Source of the DNA: Burkholderiaceae bacterium
GTDB lineage: Bacteria > Pseudomonadota > Gammaproteobacteria > Burkholderiales > Burkholderiaceae_E
Direction: 5' to 3'
Assembly: GCA_024637155.1 (NCBI GenBank)
Contig: JAGXFR010000025.1
Coordinates: forward strand, 1-64,000
DNA length: 64,000 bases
Numbering within the stretch: position 1 is the stretch's first letter; the number at the start of each line of letters is the position of its first letter. This document shows positions 28,215-37,742 of the stretch, in pieces. The position numbers were made by a program, and so were the translations under genes. Under the pieces are notes generated by a model. The model did not search any database. It was not told the origin of the DNA and saw nothing but the letters and a program-made list of their open reading frames with translations.

Positions 28215-30365
28215 CTATGTGCCGGCGGGGTCATCGGCGAGCAGCGCGCCGGCGACGGAGGGCTCGGGTGCGGACACGTGCTCGGCGCGCTCGAGCGGGA
28301 GCCGGATCAGGAAGGTCGTCCCGGAGCCTTCGCGGCTCCTGACTTCCAGTGCCCCACCCAGTTCCCGCACGTACTCGCGGCTCTCGAAGGTCCCGATGCC
28401 CATCCCGTGTTCCTTGGTCGACTCGAAGGCCCGGAACAGCCGGTCGCGGATGAATTCCTCGCTCATCCCGCGGCCGTTGTCCTGCACTTCCAGCCGCATT
28501 TCGCCATCGACCGTGCGCGCCCGCAAGTCCACGCGACCAGCCGCTCCGGCCGCCTCGATCGCGTTCTGCAGCAGGTGGCCGATGACGCGCACGAGCCGCT
28601 CGGGATGAACGAGCACGGCAGCGGTTGCGACGGAGTCGTCGATCTCGAGCTCCGGCACCGGCTGCATCGCGCGCTTCGACGCAATCGCTTCGTCGAGCAG
28701 GGGTGCGATCCGCGTTGCCGCTGGCTTGTCGATCGGCCGCGTGCCCTCGCGCAACTGCATCAGCAGGCCCTGCATCCGTTGGCGCACGTTCTCGACGGTG
28801 GCCATCACGTCGGCCTGAAATTCGGGCTTGGCGCCGTGGCGCTGCGCATTGCTGGTGAGCAGGCCGAGCTGTGCGACGAGGTTCTTGAGATCGTGCACGA
28901 CGAACGCGGACATCCGGTTGAACGAATCGAACTGACGCGCCTGGACGAGTTGTTCGACGGCACGCTGCAATCCGAGATAGCTGGCGATCTGTACCGCGGC
29001 GGTCTTGAGCACGTCACGAACTTCCCAGTCGACGCGCAGCGGGGCGAGCGCCTGGCGCAGCAGCACGAAGCCGAGCAGTTCGTCCTCGAGGGCGAGCGGC
29101 ACGATCAGCCAGCCCTGCGGTGTGCTGGCCAGCTCCTGGGGCAATTGCAGGTTCTCGTAGCGCGCCGGGTGGCGCGCGAGCTCGGGCAATTCAATCACCC
29201 AGCCGGTGCGCCGCAGGAAGAGCACCCCTGGATCGTCGGCGGCGATCGGAGCCTGCGAGCCGCGATGGTTCGAGCCGCCTGCGTACACGTAGCTCTCGGT
29301 GTCGCGCAACCAGAGCGCGCCGCCCGGACTCTCGACCAGCGCGCCCAGACTCGCAACCGCGCGCGCCGCCAGATCACCGTTGCCCGTCGGCGTGCGTGTC
29401 TTGCCCGGCTTTGCGTCCGCGGCGGAACCCGAGAGCGTGTGCGTCAGCGCCAGCCAGCGTTCCCGGTAGTCGTAGCGGTAGTTGAAGAAGTGCTTGGCGA
29501 TCAGCACCCGCAGGTGTGCCCGCACCTGCCCCGAGAGCAGGACGACGAGCATTCCGACGAGCGCGATGAACACCAGCAGCGTCTGGGCAATCTGGCCCCA
29601 TTCGCCACCGAAGTAGCGCAGGTAGTAGCCGCCCATCGACATTGCCAGCAGGTACGCGCCCACCGCGACCAGAACGGCGGAGTGGAACACGACCTGGCGC
29701 GACACCGCGATGTCGAGCCTCCAGGTGCGATTGCGCACCGCCGCCACGGCGATGAGCGGCGCGACGAGCGCGTTGGCATAGCCGCGCGAGACGAACCAGT
29801 CCGGGTCGAGCGCCGAGAACATCAGCGCGTTGCTGTACATCAGCAGGTCGAAGCCGAACATCGCCAGGAGCGCGACCGCGAGGAACTTGAGTGCCCAGCG
29901 CTGGGAGTCGCCCGCATTGCGGTAGACCTGCTCGAGCACTACCAGACCGAGCACGGCGAGCAGGGTGCGCGAGCCGAATTGTCCCGTCGGACCGAGCGCG
30001 AGCGACGCGGCGCTCGCCGAGATGAGGGCGAGCACCACGGCACCGCCCAGCGCCACGGCGCTGGCCCGTTCCACGACCGGGTCCCCGTCGGGTGTCACGC
30101 GCGCAACGCTCGGCAGCACCGCGAGGAAGGCCACCCAGCCGAAGCTGCGCAGCGCCTCGGCGATGTCGACCGCCAAGGGGGGCAGCACAGGCGTGGCGAG
30201 CGCGATGCCCACCACGGCCGCCCAAGCGGCCTGCAGCGCGACGGCAAGCGTCAGCAGTCGACCCGGCGTCGTGGCGCTGCGGCGCAACCACAGCAGCACC
30301 GTGATGAAAAGGTACGCGAGCGCGGCGAGCGCGAAGCCGGCAATGGCGACTCGTTGCAGGCTCAT
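28215..30365 (-). CDS. prsK: XrtA/PEP-CTERM system histidine kinase PrsK
   Basis: This 716-residue membrane histidine kinase has about eight or nine hydrophobic helices in the first ~290 residues, then a GAF-like region. A DHp segment has the phospho-acceptor His in FVVHDLKNLVAQLGLL, and the ATPase domain shows NAIEAAG (N box), DNGRGM and a G-rich lid. It is the partner of PrsR and probably senses an envelope signal. The stop is just ahead of the prsR start and the gene begins 6 bases after the sugar transferase, so kinase, regulator and first polysaccharide enzyme are co-transcribed. Confidence 0.95.
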   Translation of the reverse strand: MSLQRVAIAGFALAALAYLFITVLLWLRRSATTPGRLLTLAVALQAAWAAVVGIALATPVLPPLAVDIAEALRSFGWVAFLAVLPSVARVTPDGDPVVERASAVALGGAVVLALISASAASLALGPTGQFGSRTLLAVLGLVVLEQVYRNAGDSQRWALKFLAVALLAMFGFDLLMYSNALMFSALDPDWFVSRGYANALVAPLIAVAAVRNRTWRLDIAVSRQVVFHSAVLVAVGAYLLAMSMGGYYLRYFGGEWGQIAQTLLVFIALVGMLVVLLSGQVRAHLRVLIAKHFFNYRYDYRERWLALTHTLSGSAADAKPGKTRTPTGNGDLAARAVASLGALVESPGGALWLRDTESYVYAGGSNHRGSQAPIAADDPGVLFLRRTGWVIELPELARHPARYENLQLPQELASTPQGWLIVPLALEDELLGFVLLRQALAPLRVDWEVRDVLKTAAVQIASYLGLQRAVEQLVQARQFDSFNRMSAFVVHDLKNLVAQLGLLTSNAQRHGAKPEFQADVMATVENVRQRMQGLLMQLREGTRPIDKPAATRIAPLLDEAIASKRAMQPVPELEIDDSVATAAVLVHPERLVRVIGHLLQNAIEAAGAAGRVDLRARTVDGEMRLEVQDNGRGMSEEFIRDRLFRAFESTKEHGMGIGTFESREYVRELGGALEVRSREGSGTTFLIRLPLERAEHVSAPEPSVAGALLADDPAGT

Positions 30366-30371
30366 CGCCGG

Positions 30372-31748
30372 TCAGCGCGCGCCTTTGCCGAGCAGCACGA
30401 CCTGCACCGTGTCGACGAGGATCAACAGGTCCAGGAACAGGGAATGGTTCTTGACGTAGTAGAGGTCGTACTGCAGCTTCTGCATCGAGTCCCCGACCGA
30501 GGCGCCGTAGGGGTAGCGGACCTGCGACCAGCCGGTGACGCCCGGCTTGACGCTGTGGCGCAGGTCGTAATAGGGGATGTCCTCGAGTAGGTGACGCACG
30601 AAGAAGGGGCGCTCGGGGCGCGGGCCGACGAAACTCATGTCGCCGCGCAGCACGTTGTAGATCTGCGGCAGTTCGTCAATGCGGCTGATGCGCAGCAGGC
30701 GTCCGACGCGGGTTACCCGCGGGTCGCCCTTGTTCGCCCAGCGCGGCGTGCCGTCTTCCTCGGCATCGCTGATCATCGAGCGGAACTTCACGATCGTGAA
30801 CACGCGCCCACCCTGGCCCACGCGCTCCTGGCAGTAAAACACCGGGAAACCCGAATCGATCAGGAGCGCAATCATCGCGAGCAACTGGATGGGCAGCGAG
30901 ACAATGAGCAGCAGCAGCGCGAAGAACAGGTCGAAGGCGCGCTTGATCATGTCGCGCACCAGCCCCTGCGCGAAACCCTCGCCGAAGATCAGCCAGCTGG
31001 CCCGCACGTGATCGATGTAGAGGAGTCCCAGTTCGCGCTCGTAGAAGGTCGCGAGGTCGACGACGCGCACGCCGTGCAGCTTCGCATCGAGCAGCTGGCG
31101 CAGCGGCAACACGCCGCCGCGCTGCTCGCGCACGGCAATGACAATCTCGCGCACGTGCAGATCCCGGATCGTGCGCAGCAGGTGATCGTGGTTGATCTGG
31201 CGCGCGGTGCCGCTGGAGTCCTTCTCGGGCACCACCGGATAGAGCCCGGCGTACTGGATCAGGCGTTCGCGATTGCCTTCGTTGAGAAAGCGGATGACCT
31301 GTTCGGCTTCGGGGCCGTTGCCCAGCACCAGCACGCGGCGCCGGGGAAGTCCGGCGTCCGTTACCCGAAAGAAGAGCAGCCGCACCAGGATCTCGCCGGC
31401 CAGCGCGAACACCGACGCCACGGCGAACACCCCGCGCTCGACGTAGGTGTTGGGAAACACATAGAAGATCACGCTGAGCGTGACCAGGGTCAGCCCGTAG
31501 GCGATCAGGATGCGCTGCAGCGTCACGCGGAACGACTCGTCGTGCGACTCGTAGAGTCCGAGAGCGGTCATCATGAGCAGCATGACCATTGCGAACAGGA
31601 TCGCCTGCCCGACCGGTGCCGGCAGCGCACGATCGAGCGTCCAGATCTCGAAGCCGACAACCAGCGACTGGAACAGCACCAGCGCCTCGATCAGCGTGAG
31701 GATCAGAACGCGCAGCGGCAGATAGTGATTGAACAGCCGGATCATCAA
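30372..31748 (-). CDS. XrtA-associated sugar transferase (EpsB/WcaJ-type initiating enzyme)
   Basis: This 458-residue polyprenyl-phosphate sugar-1-phosphate transferase starts repeat-unit synthesis by loading the first sugar on undecaprenyl phosphate. The N-terminal half has four or five membrane helices and a nucleotide-binding-like fold (VLVLGNGPEAEQVIRFL). The catalytic half has KRAFDLFFALLLLIVSLPI, VKFRSM, the basic/acidic signature RISRIDELPQIYNVLRGDMS, FVGPRPERP and the ending SVKPGVTGWSQVRY. It is the first gene of the leftward XrtA operon, after a 205-base gap behind mtfA, so the operon promoter is expected there. Confidence 0.94.
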   Translation of the reverse strand: MMIRLFNHYLPLRVLILTLIEALVLFQSLVVGFEIWTLDRALPAPVGQAILFAMVMLLMMTALGLYESHDESFRVTLQRILIAYGLTLVTLSVIFYVFPNTYVERGVFAVASVFALAGEILVRLLFFRVTDAGLPRRRVLVLGNGPEAEQVIRFLNEGNRERLIQYAGLYPVVPEKDSSGTARQINHDHLLRTIRDLHVREIVIAVREQRGGVLPLRQLLDAKLHGVRVVDLATFYERELGLLYIDHVRASWLIFGEGFAQGLVRDMIKRAFDLFFALLLLIVSLPIQLLAMIALLIDSGFPVFYCQERVGQGGRVFTIVKFRSMISDAEEDGTPRWANKGDPRVTRVGRLLRISRIDELPQIYNVLRGDMSFVGPRPERPFFVRHLLEDIPYYDLRHSVKPGVTGWSQVRYPYGASVGDSMQKLQYDLYYVKNHSLFLDLLILVDTVQVVLLGKGAR

Positions 31749-31953
31749 TTTCCTTTACCCGCACCATGGCGGGCCAGGGGTCAGGGTAGACCCGGCGCGA
31801 TTCGGCTGCGATGAACAATGTCACACCCGCGGCGAAGTTCGCAAACGGGCGGCGCGGACAGCCGACTCTCGCCCAGTCGACATTCGTAACCACTGCGCCC
31901 TAGGATAGGCGAGTTCCGCCTGTCTTGCATCCCCCGTTCAGGTGGGATCAGGG

Positions 31954-32757
31954 TCATTCAGGGCTGGAAAGCGGATCCTGGCGGAAAAAGAGCGCAAGTT
32001 CCCGGTAGAAGGCGGGGAACGCGTCGGCGAGCGGCTCCGGATCGGTAAAGAACGCCTCGGCTGCAACCGCAAAGAACTCGGCGAAGTCGGTCGCCGCGTA
32101 GGGGTCGAGGGGCAGGCGGGCGTAGTAGGCGTCGCCTTCTGCGGATTCCGGGTCGACCGAGGGCGGGATCGACGCCTCGAGATTGTCCAACTGGGCCACG
32201 AAGCGACGGTAGCTGCGCTCCAGGACCCGCTGCCAGCGACGGCGGCTTTCGCGGGGCAGTGGCGGGATGCCGTCCGCGACGCCGTCGAGCAGATCGAGCT
32301 TGTGGACGAACTCATGGATGACCACACTCATGCCGGGGTCGAGCCCCTCTGCCGCGGAGTCCGACCATGAGAGCACGACCGGGCCGCCGTCGATCGCCTC
32401 GCCGGAGAGCTCGTCGATTGATTCGTGCACGACCCCGGCGTCGTCGACCTGTTCGCGGGGCACCAGGAAGCGCGACGGGTAGACGACAATTTCGACGAAA
32501 CCCTCGTAGGCCGCGAGGCCGAAATGCAGCACCGGCAGGCAAGCCTGGATCGCGATCGACAGGCGTGCCGCCTCGTCGGGTACGAAACCGGCGGCGCCCG
32601 AGATCTGCTTGCGCGCGAGGAACTCGCCGCACAGGGTGCGCAGCCGCTCGAAGTCCGCCTCCGCGAGATGGTCGAGAAAGGGAAATCCGGAGGTGACTTC
32701 GCGCCACAAGTCGGGGTCGGGAATCGTGTTACGCCTGCGGATCAGGTGCTGGAACAT
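31954..32757 (-). CDS. mtfA: MtfA peptidase (Mlc titration factor A, M90 family)
   Basis: This 267-residue zinc peptidase is a homologue of E. coli MtfA, which binds the glucose repressor Mlc and has aminopeptidase-like activity. The metal site HEFVHKLD (HExxH plus downstream Asp) is visible in the middle, followed by the conserved DGVADGIPPL. DPYAATDFAEFFAVAAEAFF near the end supplies the last metal ligand region. No signal peptide is seen, so it is cytoplasmic. It is encoded divergently from relA and separated by 205 bases from the polysaccharide operon, so it is probably an independent gene. Confidence 0.93.
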   Translation of the reverse strand: MFQHLIRRRNTIPDPDLWREVTSGFPFLDHLAEADFERLRTLCGEFLARKQISGAAGFVPDEAARLSIAIQACLPVLHFGLAAYEGFVEIVVYPSRFLVPREQVDDAGVVHESIDELSGEAIDGGPVVLSWSDSAAEGLDPGMSVVIHEFVHKLDLLDGVADGIPPLPRESRRRWQRVLERSYRRFVAQLDNLEASIPPSVDPESAEGDAYYARLPLDPYAATDFAEFFAVAAEAFFTDPEPLADAFPAFYRELALFFRQDPLSSPE

Positions 32758-32793
32758 GGCAAGAGGGTGTCGGGGGCGAAGGAGGCGCTTGCC

Positions 32794-32810
32794 TATAATA
32801 GTCGGGGAGG
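32794..32810 (+). promoter_or_regulatory. -10 element and ribosome-binding site of relA
   Basis: A consensus -10 box TATAAT lies at 32794-32799, followed almost immediately by the Shine-Dalgarno sequence GGGGAGG and, after 7 bases, the relA ATG. I see no good -35 box 16-18 bases upstream. If this -10 is used, the leader would be only about 13 bases long. Confidence 0.5.
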
Positions 32811-32817
32811 TTCAACG

Positions 32818-35088
32818 ATGAGCACCAACCCCAGCGAGTTGCAGGACAGCGAGTCCCGCACGGATGACGCGCGACCCGGCGAGACCGGACTCGTGGCGCG
32901 CGCGCTGGCCTTCGCGCGGGCGCGCCTGATCCCGGAGGACGCCGCAGCAAAGGGCGCGGCGCAGGGGCGTGCGGTGCTCGAGCACGCGGCGGGAACGATC
33001 GGCATCCTCGTCGAGCTCGGGGTCGACGAGCCCGCGCAGGCGGCGGCCGCGCTGTTCGGGTCGCCCGAGAAGATTCCGATCCGTGATGTCGAACGCGAGT
33101 TCGGCGACGAAGTCGCGGTACTGGTCGATGGATTGCGCCGACTGCGCAAGTTGCGCGAAGTGCATCGCCGTGCGGACGACGCCGGGGCGGGACTGGGGCC
33201 CGAGGAACTCGAGGCGCTGCGCCGGATGCTGCTGGCCATGGCCGTCGACATTCGGGTGGTGCTGATCCGGCTCGCGGTGCGGCTGCAGACCCTGCGTGGA
33301 CACCTGGCCTGCGACGAGGAACCCGATCAGGGGATATGCCGGGAGACGCTCGAGGTGCTCGCGCCGCTGGCCAACCGGCTCGGGCTCTGGCAGCTGAAGT
33401 GGGAGCTCGAGGACCTGTCGTTTCGCTTCGTCGAGCCGCAGGCCTACCGGGCGCTGGCGGAACGGCTCGAGGGCAAGCGCGAGGAGCGCGAGAAGTTCGT
33501 CGCATCGGCGCTGGCGCGGCTCAGCGCCGCGCTCGATCGCGCGGGAATCAAGGCCGAACTCAACGGCCGCCCGAAGCACCTCTACAGCATCCACTCGAAG
33601 ATGCGCTCGCGGCGGCTGCGTTTCTCGGACCTGCGCGATCTGCGCGCGCTGCGCGTGATCGTCGAACGGGTCGACGAATGTTACGCGGCGCTGGGCGTGA
33701 TCCACGAGCTCTGGCAGGCGAATCCGGAGGACTACGACGACTACATTTCGCGTCCCAAACCCAACGGGTATCGTTCGCTGCACACCGGGGTGACCGCGCA
33801 GGACGGCAAGCCGCTGGAGATTCAGATCCGCACGCGCGAAATGCACCGATTTGCGGAGTACGGGGTCGCGTCGCACTGGCGTTACAAGGAGCGAACGACC
33901 GGGCCCGATGCCGGCAAGGGGCGCGACGCCCCGCCGAGCGGTGCGCAGGGCTATGACGAGCGGGTCGCGTGGATGCGCCAGCTGCTGGCGTGGCAACGCG
34001 AGGTCGGCCAGGGGCTCGGCACCGCCGCAAAGGTGCCGCAGGCGCAGGACGAACACGTCTACGTGCTCACGCCGCAGGCGCGCGTCGTGGAACTGCCGGC
34101 CGGCTCGACACCGATCGATTTCGCCTACAGCGTCCACACCAAGATCGGTCATCGCTGCCGCGGCGCGCGCGTCGATGCTCAGCTGGTCCCGCTCACTACG
34201 GTGCTGCGCAACGGCCAGACGGTCGAAGTGATCGTCGCGCGGGAGGGCGTGGGGAACGAAGGGCCGTCGCGCGACTGGCTCAACCCGCAGCTGGGCTATG
34301 TGCGCAGTTCGCGGGCGCGGGCCAAGGTGCGCCAGTGGTTCAACGCGCTCGAGATCGAGCGCGACACGGCTGTCGGCCGCGAGCGCGTCGAGCGCGTGCT
34401 GCAGCGCGAAGGACGCACGGCGGTCAAGCTCGAGACGCTGGCGGCGCGCCTCGGTTACGACGATCCGACGCAGATGTTCCTCGCGGCCGGGCGCGACGAA
34501 TTGAGCTCTCGCCCGATCGAAGAGGCGCTGCGCGTGGATTCCCCCGCCCCGGCGCGCGGGTCGGAAGCCGGCGGCAAACCGGATCCGCAGATGCTCGGCG
34601 TGGTGCACGCCACCCGGCGGCAGGCGGCCGGCGACGGCGTGCTCGTCGAGGGGATCGATTCGCTGCTCACGCAGCTCGCCAAGTGCTGCCGTCCGGCGCC
34701 CCCCGACCCGGTGGTCGGATACATCACCCGCGGTCGCGGGGTCACCATCCATCGCGCGGACTGCTCGTCGCTGCGGCAATTGCAGGAGCGCTCGCCGGAG
34801 CGTGTCATCGAGACCACCTGGGCGCCGCAGGTGACGGGTGCGCGGGCTGCGGGACAGACCTACCCGGTCGACGTCGAGGTGCGCGCGACCGACCGTCAGG
34901 GCCTGCTGCGCGATGTCTCCGACGCGTTCTCGCGCAATCGCATCAACGTGGTCGGGGTCAAGACGCACAGCCTCGACGATTACGCGAGCATGCGTTTCAC
35001 CGCGGAGATCAGCGACACCTCGCAGCTCGACCAGACGCTCGCCGCGATCCGCACGGTTCCGGGCGTGATCTCGGCGGCGCGGCGCTGA
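32818..35088 (+). CDS. relA: (p)ppGpp synthetase RelA
   Basis: This 756-residue RelA/SpoT-family protein makes (p)ppGpp on stalled ribosomes. The N-terminal hydrolase-like domain lacks the HDxxED metal site: the equivalent place reads LFGSPEKIP. The synthetase domain has YSIHSKMR, DLRALRVIV, PKPNGYRSLHTGV and EIQIRTREMH. Before PKPNGY it has the acidic DYDDY rather than the RFKD of bifunctional enzymes. TGS (VYVLTPQARVVELPAGSTPIDFAY), zinc-finger-like CCRP and ACT (RQGLLRDVSDAF) domains follow. These features mark a synthesis-only RelA. The chosen ATG has a strong Shine-Dalgarno sequence. spoT is about 3.3 kb downstream. Confidence 0.96.
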   Translation: MSTNPSELQDSESRTDDARPGETGLVARALAFARARLIPEDAAAKGAAQGRAVLEHAAGTIGILVELGVDEPAQAAAALFGSPEKIPIRDVEREFGDEVAVLVDGLRRLRKLREVHRRADDAGAGLGPEELEALRRMLLAMAVDIRVVLIRLAVRLQTLRGHLACDEEPDQGICRETLEVLAPLANRLGLWQLKWELEDLSFRFVEPQAYRALAERLEGKREEREKFVASALARLSAALDRAGIKAELNGRPKHLYSIHSKMRSRRLRFSDLRDLRALRVIVERVDECYAALGVIHELWQANPEDYDDYISRPKPNGYRSLHTGVTAQDGKPLEIQIRTREMHRFAEYGVASHWRYKERTTGPDAGKGRDAPPSGAQGYDERVAWMRQLLAWQREVGQGLGTAAKVPQAQDEHVYVLTPQARVVELPAGSTPIDFAYSVHTKIGHRCRGARVDAQLVPLTTVLRNGQTVEVIVAREGVGNEGPSRDWLNPQLGYVRSSRARAKVRQWFNALEIERDTAVGRERVERVLQREGRTAVKLETLAARLGYDDPTQMFLAAGRDELSSRPIEEALRVDSPAPARGSEAGGKPDPQMLGVVHATRRQAAGDGVLVEGIDSLLTQLAKCCRPAPPDPVVGYITRGRGVTIHRADCSSLRQLQERSPERVIETTWAPQVTGARAAGQTYPVDVEVRATDRQGLLRDVSDAFSRNRINVVGVKTHSLDDYASMRFTAEISDTSQLDQTLAAIRTVPGVISAARR

Positions 35089-35094
35089 GGGTTT

Positions 35095-35122
35095 GCGGCG
35101 CCCCGCCGCTTCCCGGCGCCGC
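35095..35122. terminator. Stem-loop between convergent relA and mog
   Basis: GCGGCGCC and GGCGCCGC form a perfect 8-bp stem around a 12-base loop, exactly between the stop codons of the two converging genes. It is suited to end transcription from both sides, although no T-run follows. Confidence 0.5.
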
Positions 35123-35123
35123 C

Positions 35124-35717
35124 TCAGCTCGGTTGCGTGCCCGCCGGCTTGGGCTTCGGCCGGAATACCTCGCACACCGCTTCGTGCGTTTCGATCCGCG
35201 GCGCGCCGATCAGGTCCAGGCAATAGGGGATCGCGGCGAAGATCCCGCTGACCAGCGTCTTGCCCTCGTCATCGCGCAGGCCCTCGAGCGTCTCGCGAAT
35301 GGCCCGGGGCTGGCCGGGCAGGTTGACGATCAACGCGTGCCCGCGAATCACCGCCAGCTGGCGCGAGAGAATGGCCGTAGGGACGAACTGTAGGCTGATC
35401 TGGCGCATCTGCTCGCCGAACCCCGGCATCACCCGGTCGCCCACTGCGGCCGTCGCTTCCGGCGTGACATCGCGTCGCGCCGGTCCGGTGCCGCCGGTGG
35501 TGAGCACCAGCGAGCAGCCGGCGGTATCGACGAGCTCCACGAGCGTCGCCTCGATCTGGTCCTGCTCGTCGGGGATCAGCCGGCGCTCGAGTTCGAACGG
35601 GGTGGCCAGCGCACCCGTGAGCCACTGTTCCAGCGCGGGCAGGCCCTCGTCGCGGTAGACACCCTGCGAGGCCCGGTCGCTGACCGACACGAGGCCGATG
35701 CGGATCGTCTTGGTCAT
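35124..35717 (-). CDS. mog: Molybdopterin adenylyltransferase Mog
   Basis: This 197-residue enzyme adenylylates molybdopterin so that molybdate can be inserted in molybdenum-cofactor synthesis. It follows the Mog pattern closely: IRIGLVSVSDRASQGVYRDEGLPALE at the start, LVLTTGGTGPARRDVTPEA (the nucleotide/pterin loop), MPGFGEQMRQISLQFVPTAILSRQ and NLPGQPRAIRETLEG. The first ATG of the family-like N-terminus was used; it overlaps the stop of darP by 4 bases (ATGA). The longer frame is only an antisense extension. It is cytoplasmic and converges on relA. Confidence 0.95.
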   Translation of the reverse strand: MTKTIRIGLVSVSDRASQGVYRDEGLPALEQWLTGALATPFELERRLIPDEQDQIEATLVELVDTAGCSLVLTTGGTGPARRDVTPEATAAVGDRVMPGFGEQMRQISLQFVPTAILSRQLAVIRGHALIVNLPGQPRAIRETLEGLRDDEGKTLVSGIFAAIPYCLDLIGAPRIETHEAVCEVFRPKPKPAGTQPS

Positions 35718-36286
35718 GGTTCCTCGCTGCTTTCGGTGGCTGCACGCTCGGCCAGTGCCGCGCGCAAACAGCGGTAGAGGTCGCGGTAGTGGCGTCCCGG
35801 CTGCCCGCGGGCGTGCTCCGCGCGTGCCGGGGCGACCAGCGCCTCGACCTGAACTGCGGCTTCGCCCTCGCCGTGGCGCGCGCGCCATTCCGCGAGCGCC
35901 CCGGCATCGGCGAGCAGGCGTTCGCGCCAGCGCTCGGCGGCATGCATCTGCGCGACTTCCGCGCGGTGCCGGTCCCCGCCCGAATCGAGCGCGTCCGCGA
36001 TGCGCTCGGCGTCGGCCTCACGCATCAGCTTTCCGATCAGCTGCGCCTGGCGGCGCAGCGCGCCGTTGCTGCGAATCCGCCGCGCGAGCGCGATGGCCTC
36101 GAGCAGCCCTTCGTCGAGGCCCATTGCCGCGACCTTCTCGGGAGACGACGCCACGAGTCGCTGCCCGAGCGCCTGCAGCGCGTGCGCGTCACGCTTGCGC
36201 TGCGACTTGCTCGGGCGCTCGTCGCTTTCGGTGGCGGAATTGGCGCCGTCGACGGGTGCGTCAGGGCGGGATCGGGATGGCCGCAT
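35714..36286 (-). CDS. darP: DUF615 ribosome biogenesis factor DarP/YjgA
   Basis: This 190-residue protein belongs to the YjgA/DarP family, which binds late 50S ribosomal precursors. The conserved part begins KSQRKRDAHALQALGQRLV and continues with ALRRQAQLIGKLMREAD and PGRHYRDLYRCLRAAL. It is highly charged and cytoplasmic. I started it at MRPSRSRPD because the frame further upstream runs antisense into pmbA; a start 18 codons earlier is possible. It is translationally coupled to mog through an ATGA overlap and transcribed divergently from pmbA, the neighbour typical for this family. Confidence 0.92.
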   Translation of the reverse strand: MRPSRSRPDAPVDGANSATESDERPSKSQRKRDAHALQALGQRLVASSPEKVAAMGLDEGLLEAIALARRIRSNGALRRQAQLIGKLMREADAERIADALDSGGDRHRAEVAQMHAAERWRERLLADAGALAEWRARHGEGEAAVQVEALVAPARAEHARGQPGRHYRDLYRCLRAALAERAATESSEEP

Positions 36287-36391
36287 GGCTCGGGTTGGTG
36301 GGTTCGTCGCTGTCGGTGCCGGAAACAGCGCGGCCTGCATGGTTCGCAGGGGCACGCTGCTATGATAACTCGCAGCAAAACAGGGGTTGGG

Positions 36392-37732
36392 ATGTTCCAA
36401 TACGATGCAGAAAGTCTGAAGGAGTTCGCCGGAGCCATCCTGCGACGCGCGGAGGAACTCGGCGCGACGGGTTGTTCGGTCGACGTCTCCGAGGATGCCG
36501 GTCTCGAGGTGAACGTGCGGCGCCGGCGCGTCGAGACGATCGAGCAGACCCGGGACAAGGGGATGGGCGTTACCGTCTACATCGGAACGCGGCGCGGACA
36601 CGCAAGCAGCAGCGACTTCGACCTTGGCGCATTGCGTGAAACCGTTTCGGCGGCCTACGAAATCGCGCGTTTCACGGCCGAAGACCCTTGTGCCGGGCTG
36701 CCGGAACCGGAAACGCTCGCGCGCGACCCGCCCGAGCTGGATCTGTTTCACAAATGGGATATCGACGCGGAGCGCGCGATCGCGATCGCCCTGGAGGCGG
36801 AAGCCGCGGCCTTCGAGGCGAGCCCGCTGATCCGCAATTCCGAGGGGGCCTCGGTGTCGGTCGGGCACGGTCACTTCTTTTCGGCCAATTCGCTGGGGTT
36901 TTCCGGCGGCTACCGCTTCAGCCGGCACTCGCTGGGGTGCTCTCCGATCGCCAAGCGCGGGCGCGACATGCAGCGCGACGACTGGTACACGGCGCACTGC
37001 GATCCGCGGCGACTCGCCGAACCGCGCGCGGTGGGGCACTACGCGGCCGAGCGCGCGCTCGCCCGGCTCGGGTCACGGCGCGTCAAGACGCGCAACGCGC
37101 CGGTGCTCTTCGAGTCTCCGCTCGCCTGCGGACTGCTCGGCCATCTGGTGCAGGCCATCAGCGGCACGGCCCTGTATCGCAAGGCGACCTTTCTCGTGGA
37201 CTCGCTGGGCCAGGAGGTGTTTGCCCCGCATGTCGACATCGTCGAGGATCCGCACCGGCGCGGCGAGCCGGGCAGTGCCCCCTTTGACGCCGAGGGCGTC
37301 GCGACGCGCGCCCGTACCGTGGTCGAGGCCGGCGTCGTGCAGGGCTATTTCCTGTCGACCTATTCGGGGCGCAAGCTCGGCATGCCGTCCACCGGCAGCG
37401 CCGGTGGATCGCACGGACTTTCGCTGACGAGCCGGCACACCCGGCCGGGCGATGACCTGGACGCGATGCTGCGCCAGCTCGGCACCGGACTCTTCGTCAC
37501 CGAACTGATGGGCCAGGGCGTCAACTACCTGACGGGGGACTACTCGCGCGGTGCGAGCGGATACTGGGTCGAGAACGGCACGATCGCATATCCGGTCGAG
37601 GAGATCACGATCGCCGGAAACCTGCGCGACATGTTCGCCTCGATCCAGGCGGTGGGCGCCGACGTCCTGTTGCGCGGCAACAAGCGCTGCGGCTCGATCC
37701 TGATCGAGAACATGGCGATCGCCGGGACCTGA
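36392..37732 (+). CDS. pmbA: Metalloprotease PmbA (TldE)
   Basis: This 446-residue TldD/PmbA-family protein, together with TldD, forms a protease that degrades unstructured peptides, processes microcin B17 and affects CcdA stability. Family motifs are NVRRRRVETIEQTRDKGMGVTVYIGTRRGHAS near the start, VLFESPLACGLLGHLVQAISG in the middle and SRGASGYWVENGTIAYPVEEITIAGNLRDM at the end. PmbA supplies the non-catalytic half; the HExxxH of TldD is indeed absent. AGGGG precedes the chosen ATG; another ATG lies 30 bases upstream. greB follows after 10 bases. Confidence 0.95.
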   Translation: MFQYDAESLKEFAGAILRRAEELGATGCSVDVSEDAGLEVNVRRRRVETIEQTRDKGMGVTVYIGTRRGHASSSDFDLGALRETVSAAYEIARFTAEDPCAGLPEPETLARDPPELDLFHKWDIDAERAIAIALEAEAAAFEASPLIRNSEGASVSVGHGHFFSANSLGFSGGYRFSRHSLGCSPIAKRGRDMQRDDWYTAHCDPRRLAEPRAVGHYAAERALARLGSRRVKTRNAPVLFESPLACGLLGHLVQAISGTALYRKATFLVDSLGQEVFAPHVDIVEDPHRRGEPGSAPFDAEGVATRARTVVEAGVVQGYFLSTYSGRKLGMPSTGSAGGSHGLSLTSRHTRPGDDLDAMLRQLGTGLFVTELMGQGVNYLTGDYSRGASGYWVENGTIAYPVEEITIAGNLRDMFASIQAVGADVLLRGNKRCGSILIENMAIAGT

Positions 37733-37742
37733 GGCCGTCGCC

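Noticed and set aside
31749..31953. Sigma-54 promoter for the polysaccharide operon before the sugar transferase gene
   Set aside because: No GG-N10-GC pair with an acceptable -24 sequence was found on the - strand, so PrsR control of its own operon is not supported here.
32812..35223. An 800-codon open frame on the - strand opposite relA
   Set aside because: RelA is certain from its domains; the antisense frame is rich in Arg/Ala/Pro without family signatures.
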